Assembly: GCA_900762325.1 (NCBI GenBank)
Contig: CAAFGG010000052.1
Location: 361,389 to 425,388, forward strand
DNA: 64,000 nucleotides
Source: an uncultured Collinsella sp.
Lineage (GTDB): Bacteria; Actinomycetota; Coriobacteriia; Coriobacteriales; Coriobacteriaceae
Direction: 5' to 3'
A program made the position numbers and the translations under genes. This document shows, in pieces, positions 25,918 to 35,678 of this stretch (positions within the stretch are counted from its first letter, which is position 1; every line of letters starts with the position of its first letter). The notes beneath the pieces were generated by a model. It had not been told where the DNA came from and did not search any database. It worked only from the letters and a program-made list of their open reading frames with translations.

Positions 25918-26832
25918 CACGCGCATCCACATTGACGAGGCGAGACTCGGGCGCGTCCAAAAGCAGGACCGCATCGCCACGGGCGTGCTGACGGCGATCG
26001 TCGCCATCGTCATGCTCATCGTCGTCTCCATGGTGGCCTATATCCTGTTTGAGGGCGTCTCGACGCTGTTCCAGCCGGGATTTCTCACGCAGCCCGCGCG
26101 CGCCAACGGAACCCAGGGCGGCGTGCTCTACCAGCTGTTCGACTCGTTCTACCTGCTGCTGATCACTCTGGTCATCTCGGTGCCCATCAGTCTGGGCGGC
26201 GCGGTCTTTCTGGTTGAGTACGCGCCGAATGGGCCCATCCGCGACATCGCCTCCACCGCCATCGAGACGCTGTCCTCGCTGCCCTCCATCGTTGTCGGCA
26301 TGTTCGGTTTCCTGGTGTTCTCGGTGCAGCTGGGCTGGAAGTATTCCATCATCTCCGGCGCCGTCGCGCTCACCATGTTCAACATCCCCATCCTAGTGCG
26401 CGTGATTCAGCAGGCGCTCGAGGACGTGCCACAGGCCCAGCGCGATGCATGCCTGGCCATGGGCCTTACCCGCTGGGAGGCCACGCTGCACATCCTGATT
26501 CCCGAGGCCATGCCCGCCATCGTGACCGGCATCGTGCTTTCGGCCGGCCGTGTGTTTGGCGAGGCCGCAGCACTGCTCTTTACCTCGGGCATGAGCTCGC
26601 CGGTGCGTCTGAACTTCTTGAGCTTTAACCTGTCGAGTCCCACCTGCGCCTGGAACGTGTTCCGCCCCGGCGAGTCGCTCGCCGTGCACATCTACAAGAT
26701 CTATGGCGAGGGCAGCCCCGAGGCTCAGCAGATCGTTTGGGGCACCGCGGCGCTGCTGATGATTTGCGTACTGCTGTTTAACGTAGCCGCCCGTATTGTG
26801 GGCAAGCAACTGGCAAGGAAGATGACGGCCGA

Positions 26833-26836
<4 letters not shown>
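25910..26836 (+). CDS. pstA: Phosphate ABC transporter permease PstA
   Basis: Second permease half, 308 residues, with helices beginning at about residue 20 and the EAA-like loop AQRDACLAMGLTRWEATLHILIPEAMP. The start is taken as the GTG at 25910, eight bases before the pstC stop, preceded by CGAAGG; a TTG at 25886 is possible. The last bases overlap the pstB start by four (ATGA). Confidence 0.93.
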
Positions 26837-27705
<869 letters not shown>

Positions 27706-27760
27706 TCCGGGGCATGCTTGAGGCCCGCGGCGGCCACGGTTGCTACGGGACTGATTGGAG

Positions 27761-27798
27761 AGGCGGGTCATCTCTTTTGGGAGATGGCCCGCCTTTTT
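27761..27798 (+). terminator. Terminator of the pst operon
   Basis: AGGCGGGTCATCTC (27761-27774) pairs with GAGATGGCCCGCCT (27781-27794), one G-T pair, followed by five Ts. Confidence 0.88.
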
Positions 27799-27868
27799 GT
27801 GTCGTGTGCGGCCCGCCTTTTCGCTGCTATCATGGACAACGTTGAATTTCTACGAAGGAGCAGGGCAT

Positions 27869-29728
27869 ATGGCGATTCTTTTGGGATGCGATTCCGTCAG
27901 CCTAGAGTTTCCCACCAAGCATATTTTCGATAGCGTGACGCTCGGCGTGGGCGAGGGCGACCGCATTGGTATTGTCGGTAAAAACGGCGACGGCAAGTCG
28001 ACGCTGCTGAGCGTGCTCGCCGGCACGCTGGAGCCCGACGACGGCCGCGTGACGCACCGCCGCGGCACCACGATCGGCCTGCTCGGCCAAAAGGACCAGC
28101 TGGCCGATACTGATACCGTGCATCATGCCGTCGTGGGCGACACGCCCGAGTACGAGTGGGCGTCGAGTCCGCGTACGCGCCAGATTCTGGCCGGCCTCAT
28201 TAGCGATGTGCCTTGGGAGGGCACGGTGGGCGAGCTTTCGGGCGGTCAGCGCCGCCGCGTGGACCTCGCGCGCCTGCTGATCGGCGACTACGACGTGCTC
28301 ATGCTCGACGAGCCCACCAACCACCTGGACATGCGCACCATCAACTGGCTTGCGCGTCACTTAAAGGCCCGCTGGCAGCGCGGTCAGGGCGCCATGCTCG
28401 TGGTCACGCACGACCGCTGGTTCTTGGACGAGGTCTGCACCAGTATGTGGGAGGTCCACGACGGCCAGGTCGATCCCTTCGAGGGCGGTTACTCCGCATA
28501 TATCCTGCAACGCGTGGAGCGCGACCGCATGGCCGCCGTCACCGAGGAGCGTCGTCGCAACATGGCGCGCAAGGAGCTCGCGTGGCTGAGCCGCGGTGCC
28601 CAGGCGCGCTCCACCAAGCCCAAGTTTCGCGTGGATGCCGCCCGCGAGCTCATCGCCGACGTGCCTCCCGTGCGTGACGAGCTGGAGCTCAAGCGCCTAG
28701 CCGTGAGCCGCCTGGGCAAGCAGGTTATCGATGTGGTCGACGTGGACGCCGGCTATGCGGATACCGATGGCGCGCCCAAGCAGGTGCTCTCTGACGTGAC
28801 CTGGCTCATTGGTGCGGGCGACCGCTATGGTCTTTTGGGTGAGAACGGTGCCGGCAAGTCCACACTGCTCGACGTGATCCAGGGCAAGATTGAACCCACG
28901 CGCGGCCGCGTGAAGATTGGCCAGACAGTGCGCTTTGGCGTGCTGTCGCAGCAGCTCGAGGAGCTTGAGCCCTTTATGGGCGACACGATCCGCGAGGTGC
29001 TCAGCAATTATAAGAAGTATTACGTCATCGACGGCAAGGAGACCTCGCCCGAGAAGCTCTGCGAGCGTCTTGGCTTTACGACGCAGCAGCTCTGGAGCCG
29101 CATCGGCGATCTTTCGGGCGGCCAGCGCCGTCGCCTATCGCTGCTGCTGACGATTCTGGACGAGCCCAACGTGCTTATCCTGGACGAGCCCGGCAACGAC
29201 CTGGATACCGACATGCTGGCGATTGTCGAGGACCTGCTCGACGGCTGGCCCGGCACGCTGATCCTGGTTACGCACGACCGTTTCCTCATGGAGCGCGTGA
29301 CCGACCAGCAGTGGGCACTGCTCGATGGCCATCTGACGCATATGCCCGGCGGTGTCGATCAGTACCTGCGCCTGTGCAACGCCACGGCCGAGGGCGAGCC
29401 CGTGGGCGCGCCGAGCGCTAAGACCGGCACGTTCGACACCGGTGCCGCAGCGGTTGCAGCCGAAAAGCCCAAGACGAGCGGGCAGCCCAACGGACTGTCA
29501 AACGCCGAGCGTCAGAAGCTCCGCCGCGAGGTGAGCTCGCTCGAGCGCAAGATGGAGACGCAGCGCGCCCGCGTGGAGGAGGCCGAGGCCGTCATGGCCC
29601 AGGTCGATCCCACCAACTACACGGCGCTCGGCGAGCAGCAGGCAAAGATCGACGAGGCTCACGCCGCCATGGACGAGCTGGAGATGGCGTGGCTCGAGGC
29701 GAGCGAAAAGCTCGAGGGCGAGGAGTAG
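27869..29728 (+). CDS. ABC-F family ATPase (ribosome-associated type)
   Basis: Two ABC domains in tandem and no membrane segments. Walker A sites are GKNGDGKST and GENGAGKST; signatures are LSGGQRRRVDLA and LSGGQRRRLSLL; Walker B sites are MLDEPTNHLD and ILDEPGNDLD. The second Walker B has GND where most members have TNH. The linker is charged and the C-terminus is a coiled coil (KLRREVSSLERKMETQRARVEE), as in Uup/EttA-type proteins acting on translating ribosomes. The start at 27869 follows GAAGGAG. Antibiotic resistance cannot be inferred. Confidence 0.9.
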   Translation: MAILLGCDSVSLEFPTKHIFDSVTLGVGEGDRIGIVGKNGDGKSTLLSVLAGTLEPDDGRVTHRRGTTIGLLGQKDQLADTDTVHHAVVGDTPEYEWASSPRTRQILAGLISDVPWEGTVGELSGGQRRRVDLARLLIGDYDVLMLDEPTNHLDMRTINWLARHLKARWQRGQGAMLVVTHDRWFLDEVCTSMWEVHDGQVDPFEGGYSAYILQRVERDRMAAVTEERRRNMARKELAWLSRGAQARSTKPKFRVDAARELIADVPPVRDELELKRLAVSRLGKQVIDVVDVDAGYADTDGAPKQVLSDVTWLIGAGDRYGLLGENGAGKSTLLDVIQGKIEPTRGRVKIGQTVRFGVLSQQLEELEPFMGDTIREVLSNYKKYYVIDGKETSPEKLCERLGFTTQQLWSRIGDLSGGQRRRLSLLLTILDEPNVLILDEPGNDLDTDMLAIVEDLLDGWPGTLILVTHDRFLMERVTDQQWALLDGHLTHMPGGVDQYLRLCNATAEGEPVGAPSAKTGTFDTGAAAVAAEKPKTSGQPNGLSNAERQKLRREVSSLERKMETQRARVEEAEAVMAQVDPTNYTALGEQQAKIDEAHAAMDELEMAWLEASEKLEGEE

Positions 29729-29734
29729 ACGAGG

Positions 29735-30505
29735 ATGATCAAGGCTGCGTTTTTCGATATCGACGGCACGTTGCTGAGCTTTAAGACCCACCGGATTCCG
29801 GCGTCGGCGCAGCAGGTGCTCGATAACTTTCGCGAACAGGGGATTGCGTGTGTAATCGCCACGGGTCGCCCGACCTACCAGATGCCGGACTGGCTGTTCG
29901 ACCTGGGCTGGGATGCATATATTACGCTTTCGGGCCAGCACTGCTTTGACGCGGAGGGCGTCTATCGCAGCTGCCCGATCGATCCGGCCGACGTCGCGGT
30001 GATTGTGGACCAGGTGGCGCAGGGGCGCTATGACTCGCTGTGCATGCAGGGCGAGAACTCGTTTGTGAACCGCCTGTCCGAGCGCGTGGTGACGGCTGGC
30101 AGCAACGCGGGAATCGTCTACCACGAGGAGCCGTTTGAGCACGCCTTTGACGCACCGGTCTACCAGTTCTGCGCCTTTGTGGACCCGGCCGACGAACATA
30201 TCGTGACCGACGCCGTGTCGCATTCGCTCACCACGCGCTGGTGCGACCTGTTCTGCGACATTATTCCCGCTAACGGCGGCAAGGACCTGGGCGTGGCGGC
30301 GACGCTCGAGCGGCTTGGTATCGACGCGAGCGAGGCGATTGCCTTTGGTGACGGCGAGAACGACCTGTCGATGTTTGCCGCCGTGGGCACGAGCGTGGCC
30401 ATGGGCAACGCACAGGACACGGTGAAAGCTGCGGCGACCTATGTGACGACCGCCGTGGACGACGACGGCATCTACAACGCCGCGAAGCACTTTGGATTGA
30501 TGTAA
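29735..30505 (+). CDS. Cof-type HAD hydrolase
   Basis: Subclass IIB HAD phosphatase of 256 residues: FFDIDGTLLS (nucleophile), ATGRPTYQMP (motif II), GGKDLGVAA (Lys motif III) and FGDGENDLSMFA (motif IV). Such enzymes act on sugar phosphates or cofactors such as pyridoxal phosphate. The gene follows the ABC-F stop by six bases, so the two are co-transcribed. The substrate is not assignable. Confidence 0.88.
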   Translation: MIKAAFFDIDGTLLSFKTHRIPASAQQVLDNFREQGIACVIATGRPTYQMPDWLFDLGWDAYITLSGQHCFDAEGVYRSCPIDPADVAVIVDQVAQGRYDSLCMQGENSFVNRLSERVVTAGSNAGIVYHEEPFEHAFDAPVYQFCAFVDPADEHIVTDAVSHSLTTRWCDLFCDIIPANGGKDLGVAATLERLGIDASEAIAFGDGENDLSMFAAVGTSVAMGNAQDTVKAAATYVTTAVDDDGIYNAAKHFGLM

Positions 30506-30528
30506 CTGCGGGCCGGCACCCGGCGCCT

Positions 30529-30564
30529 GGGGACACTCCTTGCGGGGCGTCCCCATTTTGTTTT
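30529..30564 (+). terminator. Terminator-like hairpin after the Cof-type gene
   Basis: GGGGAC (30529-30534) pairs with GTCCCC (30549-30554), followed by ATTTTGTTTT. The loop and flanks again carry the GGGGACA motif seen in other intergenic palindromes. Confidence 0.65.
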
Positions 30565-30615
30565 CGTCCCGCACGTTTTGTGAAACACGGCTAACTTTTA
30601 GGCATAGTAGTAAGA

Positions 30616-30633
30616 CATGGGCAACTTTTGCGG
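30616..30633 (+). promoter_or_regulatory. Motif shared with the ArsP_2 transporter upstream region
   Basis: CATGGGCAACTTTTG here and CATGGGCAACTATTG at 37067-37081 differ at one base. GGCTAACT also occurs twice around this DtxR-family promoter (near 30587 and 30660). These may be sites for the regulator encoded just downstream. Confidence 0.35.
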
Positions 30634-30692
30634 TAGAGTAAGCGGTGGAAAGTATCCAAAGGCTAACTAGCAATCATCGCGAAAGGCGGCCC

Positions 30693-31082
30693 ATGGCCCT
30701 ACGTGAATCCGGAGAAGACTATCTCGAATCTATTTATGTGCTCTCGAAGCATCAAGGCATTGTTCGATCGATTGACGTTGCCGAATACCTGGGCGTAACC
30801 AAGGCGAGCGTTTCCAAGGCCATGGCGACCTTAGAGAGTAACGGCTACGTGGAGATGGGCAAACGCGATGTGCATCTGACGGAACGCGGTCTGGAGGTCG
30901 CTCGCCAAATGTGGGAGCGCCATTGCTTTTTTGTAGGGCTGCTCGAGGACGCAGGCGTAGCGCCTGAGGTTGCCTCGCAAGAGGGCTGCCACATGGAACA
31001 TTGCCTGAGCGAGGAGAGCTTCGAGAAGCTAAGGTCGATGCTGAGGCGGGATGGCGCTTCGGCGCCAACAATGACCGACTAG
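30693..31082 (+). CDS. DtxR/MntR family metal-dependent transcriptional regulator
   Basis: A 129-residue regulator with an N-terminal winged helix (SIDVAEYLGVTKASVSKAMATLESNGYVEM) and a dimerisation/metal domain with the signature EGCHMEHCLSEE (Glu, Cys, His ligands). It has no SH3-like third domain, which fits short MntR-type proteins. It should bind DNA with manganese or iron bound. The ATG at 30693 follows a GAAAGG site. A P-type metal ATPase operon and an ArsP_2-type transporter lie within 7 kb, and a possible iron-type box lies before the nitroreductase at 39.7 kb. Confidence 0.88.
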   Translation: MALRESGEDYLESIYVLSKHQGIVRSIDVAEYLGVTKASVSKAMATLESNGYVEMGKRDVHLTERGLEVARQMWERHCFFVGLLEDAGVAPEVASQEGCHMEHCLSEESFEKLRSMLRRDGASAPTMTD

Positions 31083-31220
31083 CATTCCCGCAGCGGCGCG
31101 CCTCCCGCGCCAAAGGCGCGGGACAGCGATCGGGACCAGTAGCCCCACCAACTAAGTCCAACTCAGACAAAGAACCCCGCCAGCAAGCGATGCCCAAGAA
31201 CCGCCAGCAACGTTACTGCA

Positions 31221-31347
31221 GGCCGGGACCGGGCATGGTTTTGAAAACATTCCGCAGCGCGAGGCCCGCCTTTCCGTTGCTCCGCAGGAGCAGGAAAGAC
31301 GGGCCTCATGCGCGAGGACGTTTTCAAAACCAAACCCGGTCCCGGCC
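31221..31347. repeat. 127-bp near-perfect hairpin element
   Basis: The outer arms (31221-31248 and 31320-31347) match, for example GGCCGGGACCGGG with CCCGGTCCCGGCC and GGTTTTGAAAAC with GTTTTCAAAACC. Inside, GGCCCGCCTTTCC (31263 onward) pairs with GGAAAGACGGGCC and a TGCTCC/GGAGCA tip closes it. It separates the convergent dtxR-like and P-ATPase genes. It may be a bidirectional terminator or a MITE-like insertion. Confidence 0.75.
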
Positions 31348-31363
31348 GGACAGCCCACGAACG

Positions 31364-33316
31364 CTACAGGTTCTTGACACCCATCGCGCGCATGGCATTC
31401 AGGATGGCGATAATCGCCACGCCTACGTCGCCAAAGACGGCAAGCCACATGTTGGCGATGCCGAGTGCTGCCAGCACTAGAATCAGCAGCTTAACGCCCA
31501 GCGCAAAGATGATGTTCTGCCAAACAATCGACATGGTCTTGCGCGCCACGCGGATCGCGCGGGAGATGTTGGACGGTTTGTCGTCCATGAGCACCACGTC
31601 GGCGGCCTCAATCGCGGCGTCGGAACCCATAGCGCCCATGGCAATGCCAACGTCTGCGCGGGTGAGCACGGGCGCATCGTTGATGCCGTCGCCGACAAAG
31701 GCGAGCTTGCCCTTGCCCGATTCGGCCGCGAGCAGCGCTTCAACACGTTCGACCTTGTCGCCCGGCAGCAGCTGCGCGTGGAACTCATCGAGCCCCAGCT
31801 GCTTGGCCACCGCAGCAGCCACTTCCTCGCGGTCGCCCGTGAGCATGACGGTGCGCTTGACGCTGGCAGCGTGCAGGTCGCGGATCGTCTGCTCGGCATC
31901 TGCCTTAACGGTGTCTGCAATCACGATGTGGCCGGCGTAAACGCCGTCAACGAGCACGTGGAGGATTGTGCCGTCAACCTCGCAATTGGGAGCGTCGATA
32001 CCGGCCGCAGCAAGCATCTTGGCATTGCCGACGACGACGTACTTGCCGTCGATGGTTGCCGTCACGCCGTGGCCCGCGTCATTAGTGGAATCCGTTACGC
32101 GCTTGGGATCGAGCTCGCCCTGGAAGGCGGTGCGTACCGACTGCGCGATGGGATGGTCGGAGAATGACTCGGCGAGCGCTGCGACTTCAAGCAGCGATTG
32201 CTCGGTATAGCCTGCCTCGGGGTGCACCGCGACCACCGAGAACGTGCCGTTGGTGAGGGTGCCTGTCTTGTCAAAGACGACGGTGTCCACATCGGCGAGC
32301 GTCTCGAGGTAGTTAGAACCCTTGATGAGAACGCCCAGCTTGGAGGCGCCGCCGATGCCGCCAAAGAAACTGAGCGGCACGCTGATCACGAGCGCGCACG
32401 GGCAGCTGACGACCAGGAAAGTCAGGCCGCGCAGAATCCAGTCGGGCCAGGCACCGGTGACCAGGCCGCCGCCGAGCGCGAGCACCGCGGCAGCGCCGGT
32501 GACGGCGGGCGTGTAGACGCGGGCAAAGCGCGTGATGAAGTTCTCGGTGCGCGCCTTCTTTTCGCTGGCATTCTCCACGAGCTCCAGGACGCGTGCGACG
32601 GTGGACTCGCCAAAGGGCTTGGTGGTGCGCACGTGGATGAGCCCCGTCATGTTGATGCAACCGCTGATGATATCGTCGCCGGACTTGGCGGGGCGGGGGA
32701 CTGACTCGCCCGTGAGCGCGGCGGTATCGAGCTGTGTCTCGCCTTCGACGATGACGCCGTCGATAGGCACGCGCTCGCCGGGCTTGACGACGATGACGGT
32801 GCCCACGGCGATGTCATCGGGAAAGACCTGTTCGAGCGTGCCGTCGGGCTGCTCGACGTTGGCATAGTCGGGTGCGATGTCCATCATGGCGCTGATCGAT
32901 TTACGGCTCTTGCCCACGGCGTATGCCTGGAACAGCTCGCCGACCTGGTAGAACAGCATGACGGCGGCGCCTTCGGCCATGTGCGGATCGGTGTCGGGGA
33001 AGAGCACCATGGCAAACGCGCCGATGGTCGCGACGGCCATGAGGAAGCTCTCGTCGAACGCCTTGCCGCGGCGGATGTTGTTGTATGCCTTTTGGAGCAC
33101 GTCGTAGCCGGCAATCAAAAACGGCACGAGGAACAGTGCGAAGCTGGCGTAGATGTCGCCCGGGGTGCCGAATGCGGCAGTGAGGGTGCCGAGCTCATCG
33201 AGGGCGTACACCACGGCAAAAATGCCCAGCGCTACCAGGATGCGGTTGCGCTTATGCTCGAGTGACTCTTTTTTCTTGCGCTTCTTCTTTTTCTTCTTGG
33301 GGTCGGCGGTGGCCAT
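31364..33316 (-). CDS. P1B-type heavy-metal ATPase (Zn/Cd/Pb exporter type)
   Basis: Exports a divalent soft metal. Features in order: a Lys/Arg-rich N-terminus with ten consecutive basic residues, membrane helices, actuator LTGESVP, the metal-binding VVSCPCALVIS (CPC) helix, phosphorylation site DKTGTLTNG, the SHPIAQ-type SDHPIA and the GDGINDAP hinge. The CPC and late helices fit the ZntA/CadA group. No metal-binding N-terminal domain is fused; a free HMA protein is encoded just upstream. The start at 33316 follows GGGAGG. An ArsR-type operator precedes it. Confidence 0.92.
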   Translation of the reverse strand: MATADPKKKKKKRKKKESLEHKRNRILVALGIFAVVYALDELGTLTAAFGTPGDIYASFALFLVPFLIAGYDVLQKAYNNIRRGKAFDESFLMAVATIGAFAMVLFPDTDPHMAEGAAVMLFYQVGELFQAYAVGKSRKSISAMMDIAPDYANVEQPDGTLEQVFPDDIAVGTVIVVKPGERVPIDGVIVEGETQLDTAALTGESVPRPAKSGDDIISGCINMTGLIHVRTTKPFGESTVARVLELVENASEKKARTENFITRFARVYTPAVTGAAAVLALGGGLVTGAWPDWILRGLTFLVVSCPCALVISVPLSFFGGIGGASKLGVLIKGSNYLETLADVDTVVFDKTGTLTNGTFSVVAVHPEAGYTEQSLLEVAALAESFSDHPIAQSVRTAFQGELDPKRVTDSTNDAGHGVTATIDGKYVVVGNAKMLAAAGIDAPNCEVDGTILHVLVDGVYAGHIVIADTVKADAEQTIRDLHAASVKRTVMLTGDREEVAAAVAKQLGLDEFHAQLLPGDKVERVEALLAAESGKGKLAFVGDGINDAPVLTRADVGIAMGAMGSDAAIEAADVVLMDDKPSNISRAIRVARKTMSIVWQNIIFALGVKLLILVLAALGIANMWLAVFGDVGVAIIAILNAMRAMGVKNL

Positions 33317-33339
33317 GACTCGTATCCTCCCATTTGAAT

Positions 33340-33362
33340 GTATGAACACTCGCTCATATAAT
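33340..33362. promoter_or_regulatory. ArsR-family operator before the P-type ATPase gene
   Basis: GTATGAACACTCGCTCATAT and flanking bases form an imperfect dyad (TATGA...TCATA), matching the two sites upstream of the arsR-like gene at 34079-34134. The ATPase is therefore probably repressed by the same regulator, independently of readthrough. Confidence 0.7.
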
Positions 33363-33416
33363 TTCGCGAGCAAAGGCCGCGGCAAGCGCGGCCTTGCGGG
33401 TTGGCGTAAACCTGGG

Positions 33417-33635
33417 CTAGAGAATGATCTCGCAGTCCGGCTCGGCGTCGGCCGTAAACTCTACAACGCGGTTGAGCACCTCGTCGAACTCGGCGTCATC
33501 GGCCTCGAGCGTCAACTTCTGGGTCATAAAGTTGACGGACACGGATTTGACGCCCTCGAGCTTGGCCAGCTCGTCCTGAAGCTCGCGCGCACAGTTGGCG
33601 CAGTCGATCTCGTCGAGTTTAAACTGCTTTTTCAT
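33417..33635 (-). CDS. Heavy-metal-associated (HMA) domain metallochaperone
   Basis: A 72-residue ferredoxin-like HMA protein with the metal site DCANCAREL (CxxC) near the N-terminus. It ends in an acidic tail. It is probably the soluble metal donor or sensor for the adjacent P-type ATPase, whose own N-terminus lacks this domain. It lies between the ArsR-type regulator and the ATPase on the same strand. The ATG follows AAAGGAACCC. Confidence 0.9.
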   Translation of the reverse strand: MKKQFKLDEIDCANCARELQDELAKLEGVKSVSVNFMTQKLTLEADDAEFDEVLNRVVEFTADAEPDCEIIL

Positions 33636-33698
33636 GGTGGGTTCCTTTCCCCGTATTTGCGGCTTGGGTGCAGGCCGCGCTGGTACCGTGGTTGGTCG

Positions 33699-34064
33699 CT
33701 ATTCGCAGATGTGGCTCATTCCCTGGTTGAGCATGGTGTAGACGTGGTCGTCGGCGAGCGAGTATAGGATATTGCGCCCGTCGCGCCGGAATTTAACCAG
33801 GTGCGACTGCTTGAGTGTGCGCAGCTGGTGCGACACCGCGGACTGCGAGGTTTCGGTCGCTTCGGCGATGTCTGCCACGCAGAGCTCGCGGCCCATGAGG
33901 GCGTAGAGGATCTTGATACGCGTGGTGTCGCTGAAGACCTTGAACAGGTCGGCGAGGTCGTAGAGAAGCTCCTCGTCGGGAAGGTCCTCGGGCGAGCAGG
34001 TGGTGGGAATCGCGGGTTCGGTGGCCTCGATGTCGGGTTTCGTTTCATCAACGCGGATGCTCAT
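33699..34064 (-). CDS. ArsR/SmtB family metal-sensing repressor
   Basis: A 121-residue winged-helix repressor. The DNA-reading helix is TSQSAVSHQLRTLKQSHLV; the ELCVADI segment places a Cys in the helix 3 metal site (CadC/ArsR-like), with others possible near the N-terminus (TTCSPED) and C-terminus (SHICE). It should release DNA when zinc, cadmium or a similar metal binds. GAAAGG precedes the ATG at 34064. Two operator dyads lie just upstream, and one more in front of the ATPase gene. Confidence 0.92.
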   Translation of the reverse strand: MSIRVDETKPDIEATEPAIPTTCSPEDLPDEELLYDLADLFKVFSDTTRIKILYALMGRELCVADIAEATETSQSAVSHQLRTLKQSHLVKFRRDGRNILYSLADDHVYTMLNQGMSHICE

Positions 34065-34078
34065 TGCAATATCCTTTC

Positions 34079-34134
34079 ATATGAACATGCGCTCATATAA
34101 CTTGCTTCCGATTATATGAGTGTATGTTCATATG
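34079..34134. promoter_or_regulatory. Two ArsR-family operators in the regulator's promoter
   Basis: ATATGAACATGCGCTCATAT (34079-34098) and, reading the other way, TTATATGAGTGTATGTTCAT (34112-34131) are two copies of the same imperfect dyad in opposite orientation, about 33 bases apart. This fits autorepression. The following stretch to 34592 (about 460 bp) holds no supported gene. Confidence 0.75.
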
Positions 34135-34592
34135 TCAATGACGTTCAGGTAATTCGTTGCACAAAATGATGGGGAATAGTGGACGAGATCCCGGAGTGAG
34201 CGGTTTTGATAGCCGATGCCGGGGTGGGTGCCCCTGAGCCGTGCAAAAATTGGAGTATTCTGCAACGATAGGGGGTCCGTTAATTTATTGCAGGCCATAT
34301 AATGCAGTTCAAGAGTTATCTTAGAGTGTTAATCCGATGAGTTCTTCCTCAAATGTTGCCTAACGCTCTCACGCAAGAGTGATTTCGCTTCACATTTGGA
34401 TCCACTCGAGGGTGATAGACACCCGGCTCTGCTGAATACTCGCAATTTTGCACGTCGCTAAGGTGCCCACCTTGTTAGCCGGTCTAGCTTCCGGCCCCGA
34501 AGATCCTGCCCTCGGGCGCGAAGCTGCTTGTTTGGTTGAGTGATGGGCTGTCGGGTTCGACAGTCTGCATGTCATCGATTGCCGGAGCCTCG

Positions 34593-35678
34593 TTAATCGT
34601 CGGATCGTCCAATGTGATGCCTTCGAGCATTGCTTTTTCGAGGTCGATTCGTTGGCGCTCTTCGGAATCCTGCCTGGCGAAGCTGCTTCTGAATTCGCTT
34701 TTTCTCTTCTATAAACCTTCTGAGTACAAACTGTCTCAGGTCTTCTTGCATGATTTGAAAGTCTTTTGGCAGACGCGAGGGGCGTATGCCCTCTTTTCGT
34801 TGGATCGCCTCCATGGCCCTAACGAAAGCGCTGGCATGCATAAAGGAATAACGACTGACGGTGATGATTCCGTATCCCATGGACGCAAGCGCATTCTTGC
34901 GTTCCTCATCGATGGCGCGGTCTTCTTCCGCGTCATGATAAAAACCGTTGTATTCAATGTCTGTGCGAGATTTCTTTAGATACGCATCCATAAAGAACTT
35001 CTTGCGTCTCGTGAGATTCTTTGCGACAGCGGTGACCTGCACCTCGTAATCGGTCTCAATTCCCTTAATACCAAGCCCTCCTTCACTTTTGGGCAGCGTT
35101 AGCATCATGACAAATGCCGTTTCCATGGGAGACCGGCATCCGTCGCGTACACATTGGATCGCCTTTCGGGCAAGGGCCAAACCGTCGCATCTGGTAATGG
35201 AATTAAAGAACTGCTTTAACCTCTCGGTCGAAGTGAGCGCGAAACGCTCGGTATAGGAGGTGGAAGAGTCGGTTCCAAGGGAATAAGCGCCGCACAGTTC
35301 AAAGTAGTACTCCACTAGTTCGCGAAAAGAAAGATAGGTGGCGGCCTGAAGTGCGCAAAGCTCAACGCCAACAACGAAGATGCCATCTTTGAGCTCTATA
35401 AAGCGTGAGTTCGAGAATCGTTTTGAAGAAACGTGGCATTGACAGTTCATTGCATAGCGCGCATTCCTGCGATCAAACACCATCACCTCGAGGGAATCAT
35501 TTGCGTCGAGGGAAACATCATGTTTGGTGAGCCATTCTGCGGCTGCGTCAAGGAGCGTTCCGGTGGGACATGATCCGTAAATCGCGGCAGGGTTACAGGA
35601 CTCGATGCCTTTCGCAGACACCGAATGCGCGGCCTGGTAGACCGCTTTTGCAGTGGTGTGTGACAATACGATACTCAT
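34593..35678 (-). CDS. Unrecognised protein with a possible endonuclease-fold C-terminus
   Basis: 361 residues, cytosolic. I do not recognise the N-terminal 180 residues. The C-terminal half contains SPMETAF, then DIEYNGFYHDAEEDRAIDEERKNALASMGY followed by a hydrophobic strand (GIITVS). This resembles the Vsr/DUF559-like endonuclease fold, where acidic residues in the D-x-E strand bind metal, but the match is only by eye. The tail is very basic. There is no clear Shine-Dalgarno before the ATG, which sits next to a GATATATATC palindrome. It stands alone between long non-coding stretches, and a defence or DNA-repair role is speculative. Confidence 0.5.
   Translation of the reverse strand: MSIVLSHTTAKAVYQAAHSVSAKGIESCNPAAIYGSCPTGTLLDAAAEWLTKHDVSLDANDSLEVMVFDRRNARYAMNCQCHVSSKRFSNSRFIELKDGIFVVGVELCALQAATYLSFRELVEYYFELCGAYSLGTDSSTSYTERFALTSTERLKQFFNSITRCDGLALARKAIQCVRDGCRSPMETAFVMMLTLPKSEGGLGIKGIETDYEVQVTAVAKNLTRRKKFFMDAYLKKSRTDIEYNGFYHDAEEDRAIDEERKNALASMGYGIITVSRYSFMHASAFVRAMEAIQRKEGIRPSRLPKDFQIMQEDLRQFVLRRFIEEKKRIQKQLRQAGFRRAPTNRPRKSNARRHHIGRSDD

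Noticed and set aside
23932..26031. 699-codon minus-strand frame opposite pstS and pstC
   Set aside because: Composition dominated by Asp/Gly/His/Val repeats, no motifs, and it covers the intact pst genes on the other strand.
34135..34592. tRNA-like GGTTCGA sequence near 34553
   Set aside because: No acceptor, D or anticodon stem can be formed around it, so it is a chance T-loop-like match.
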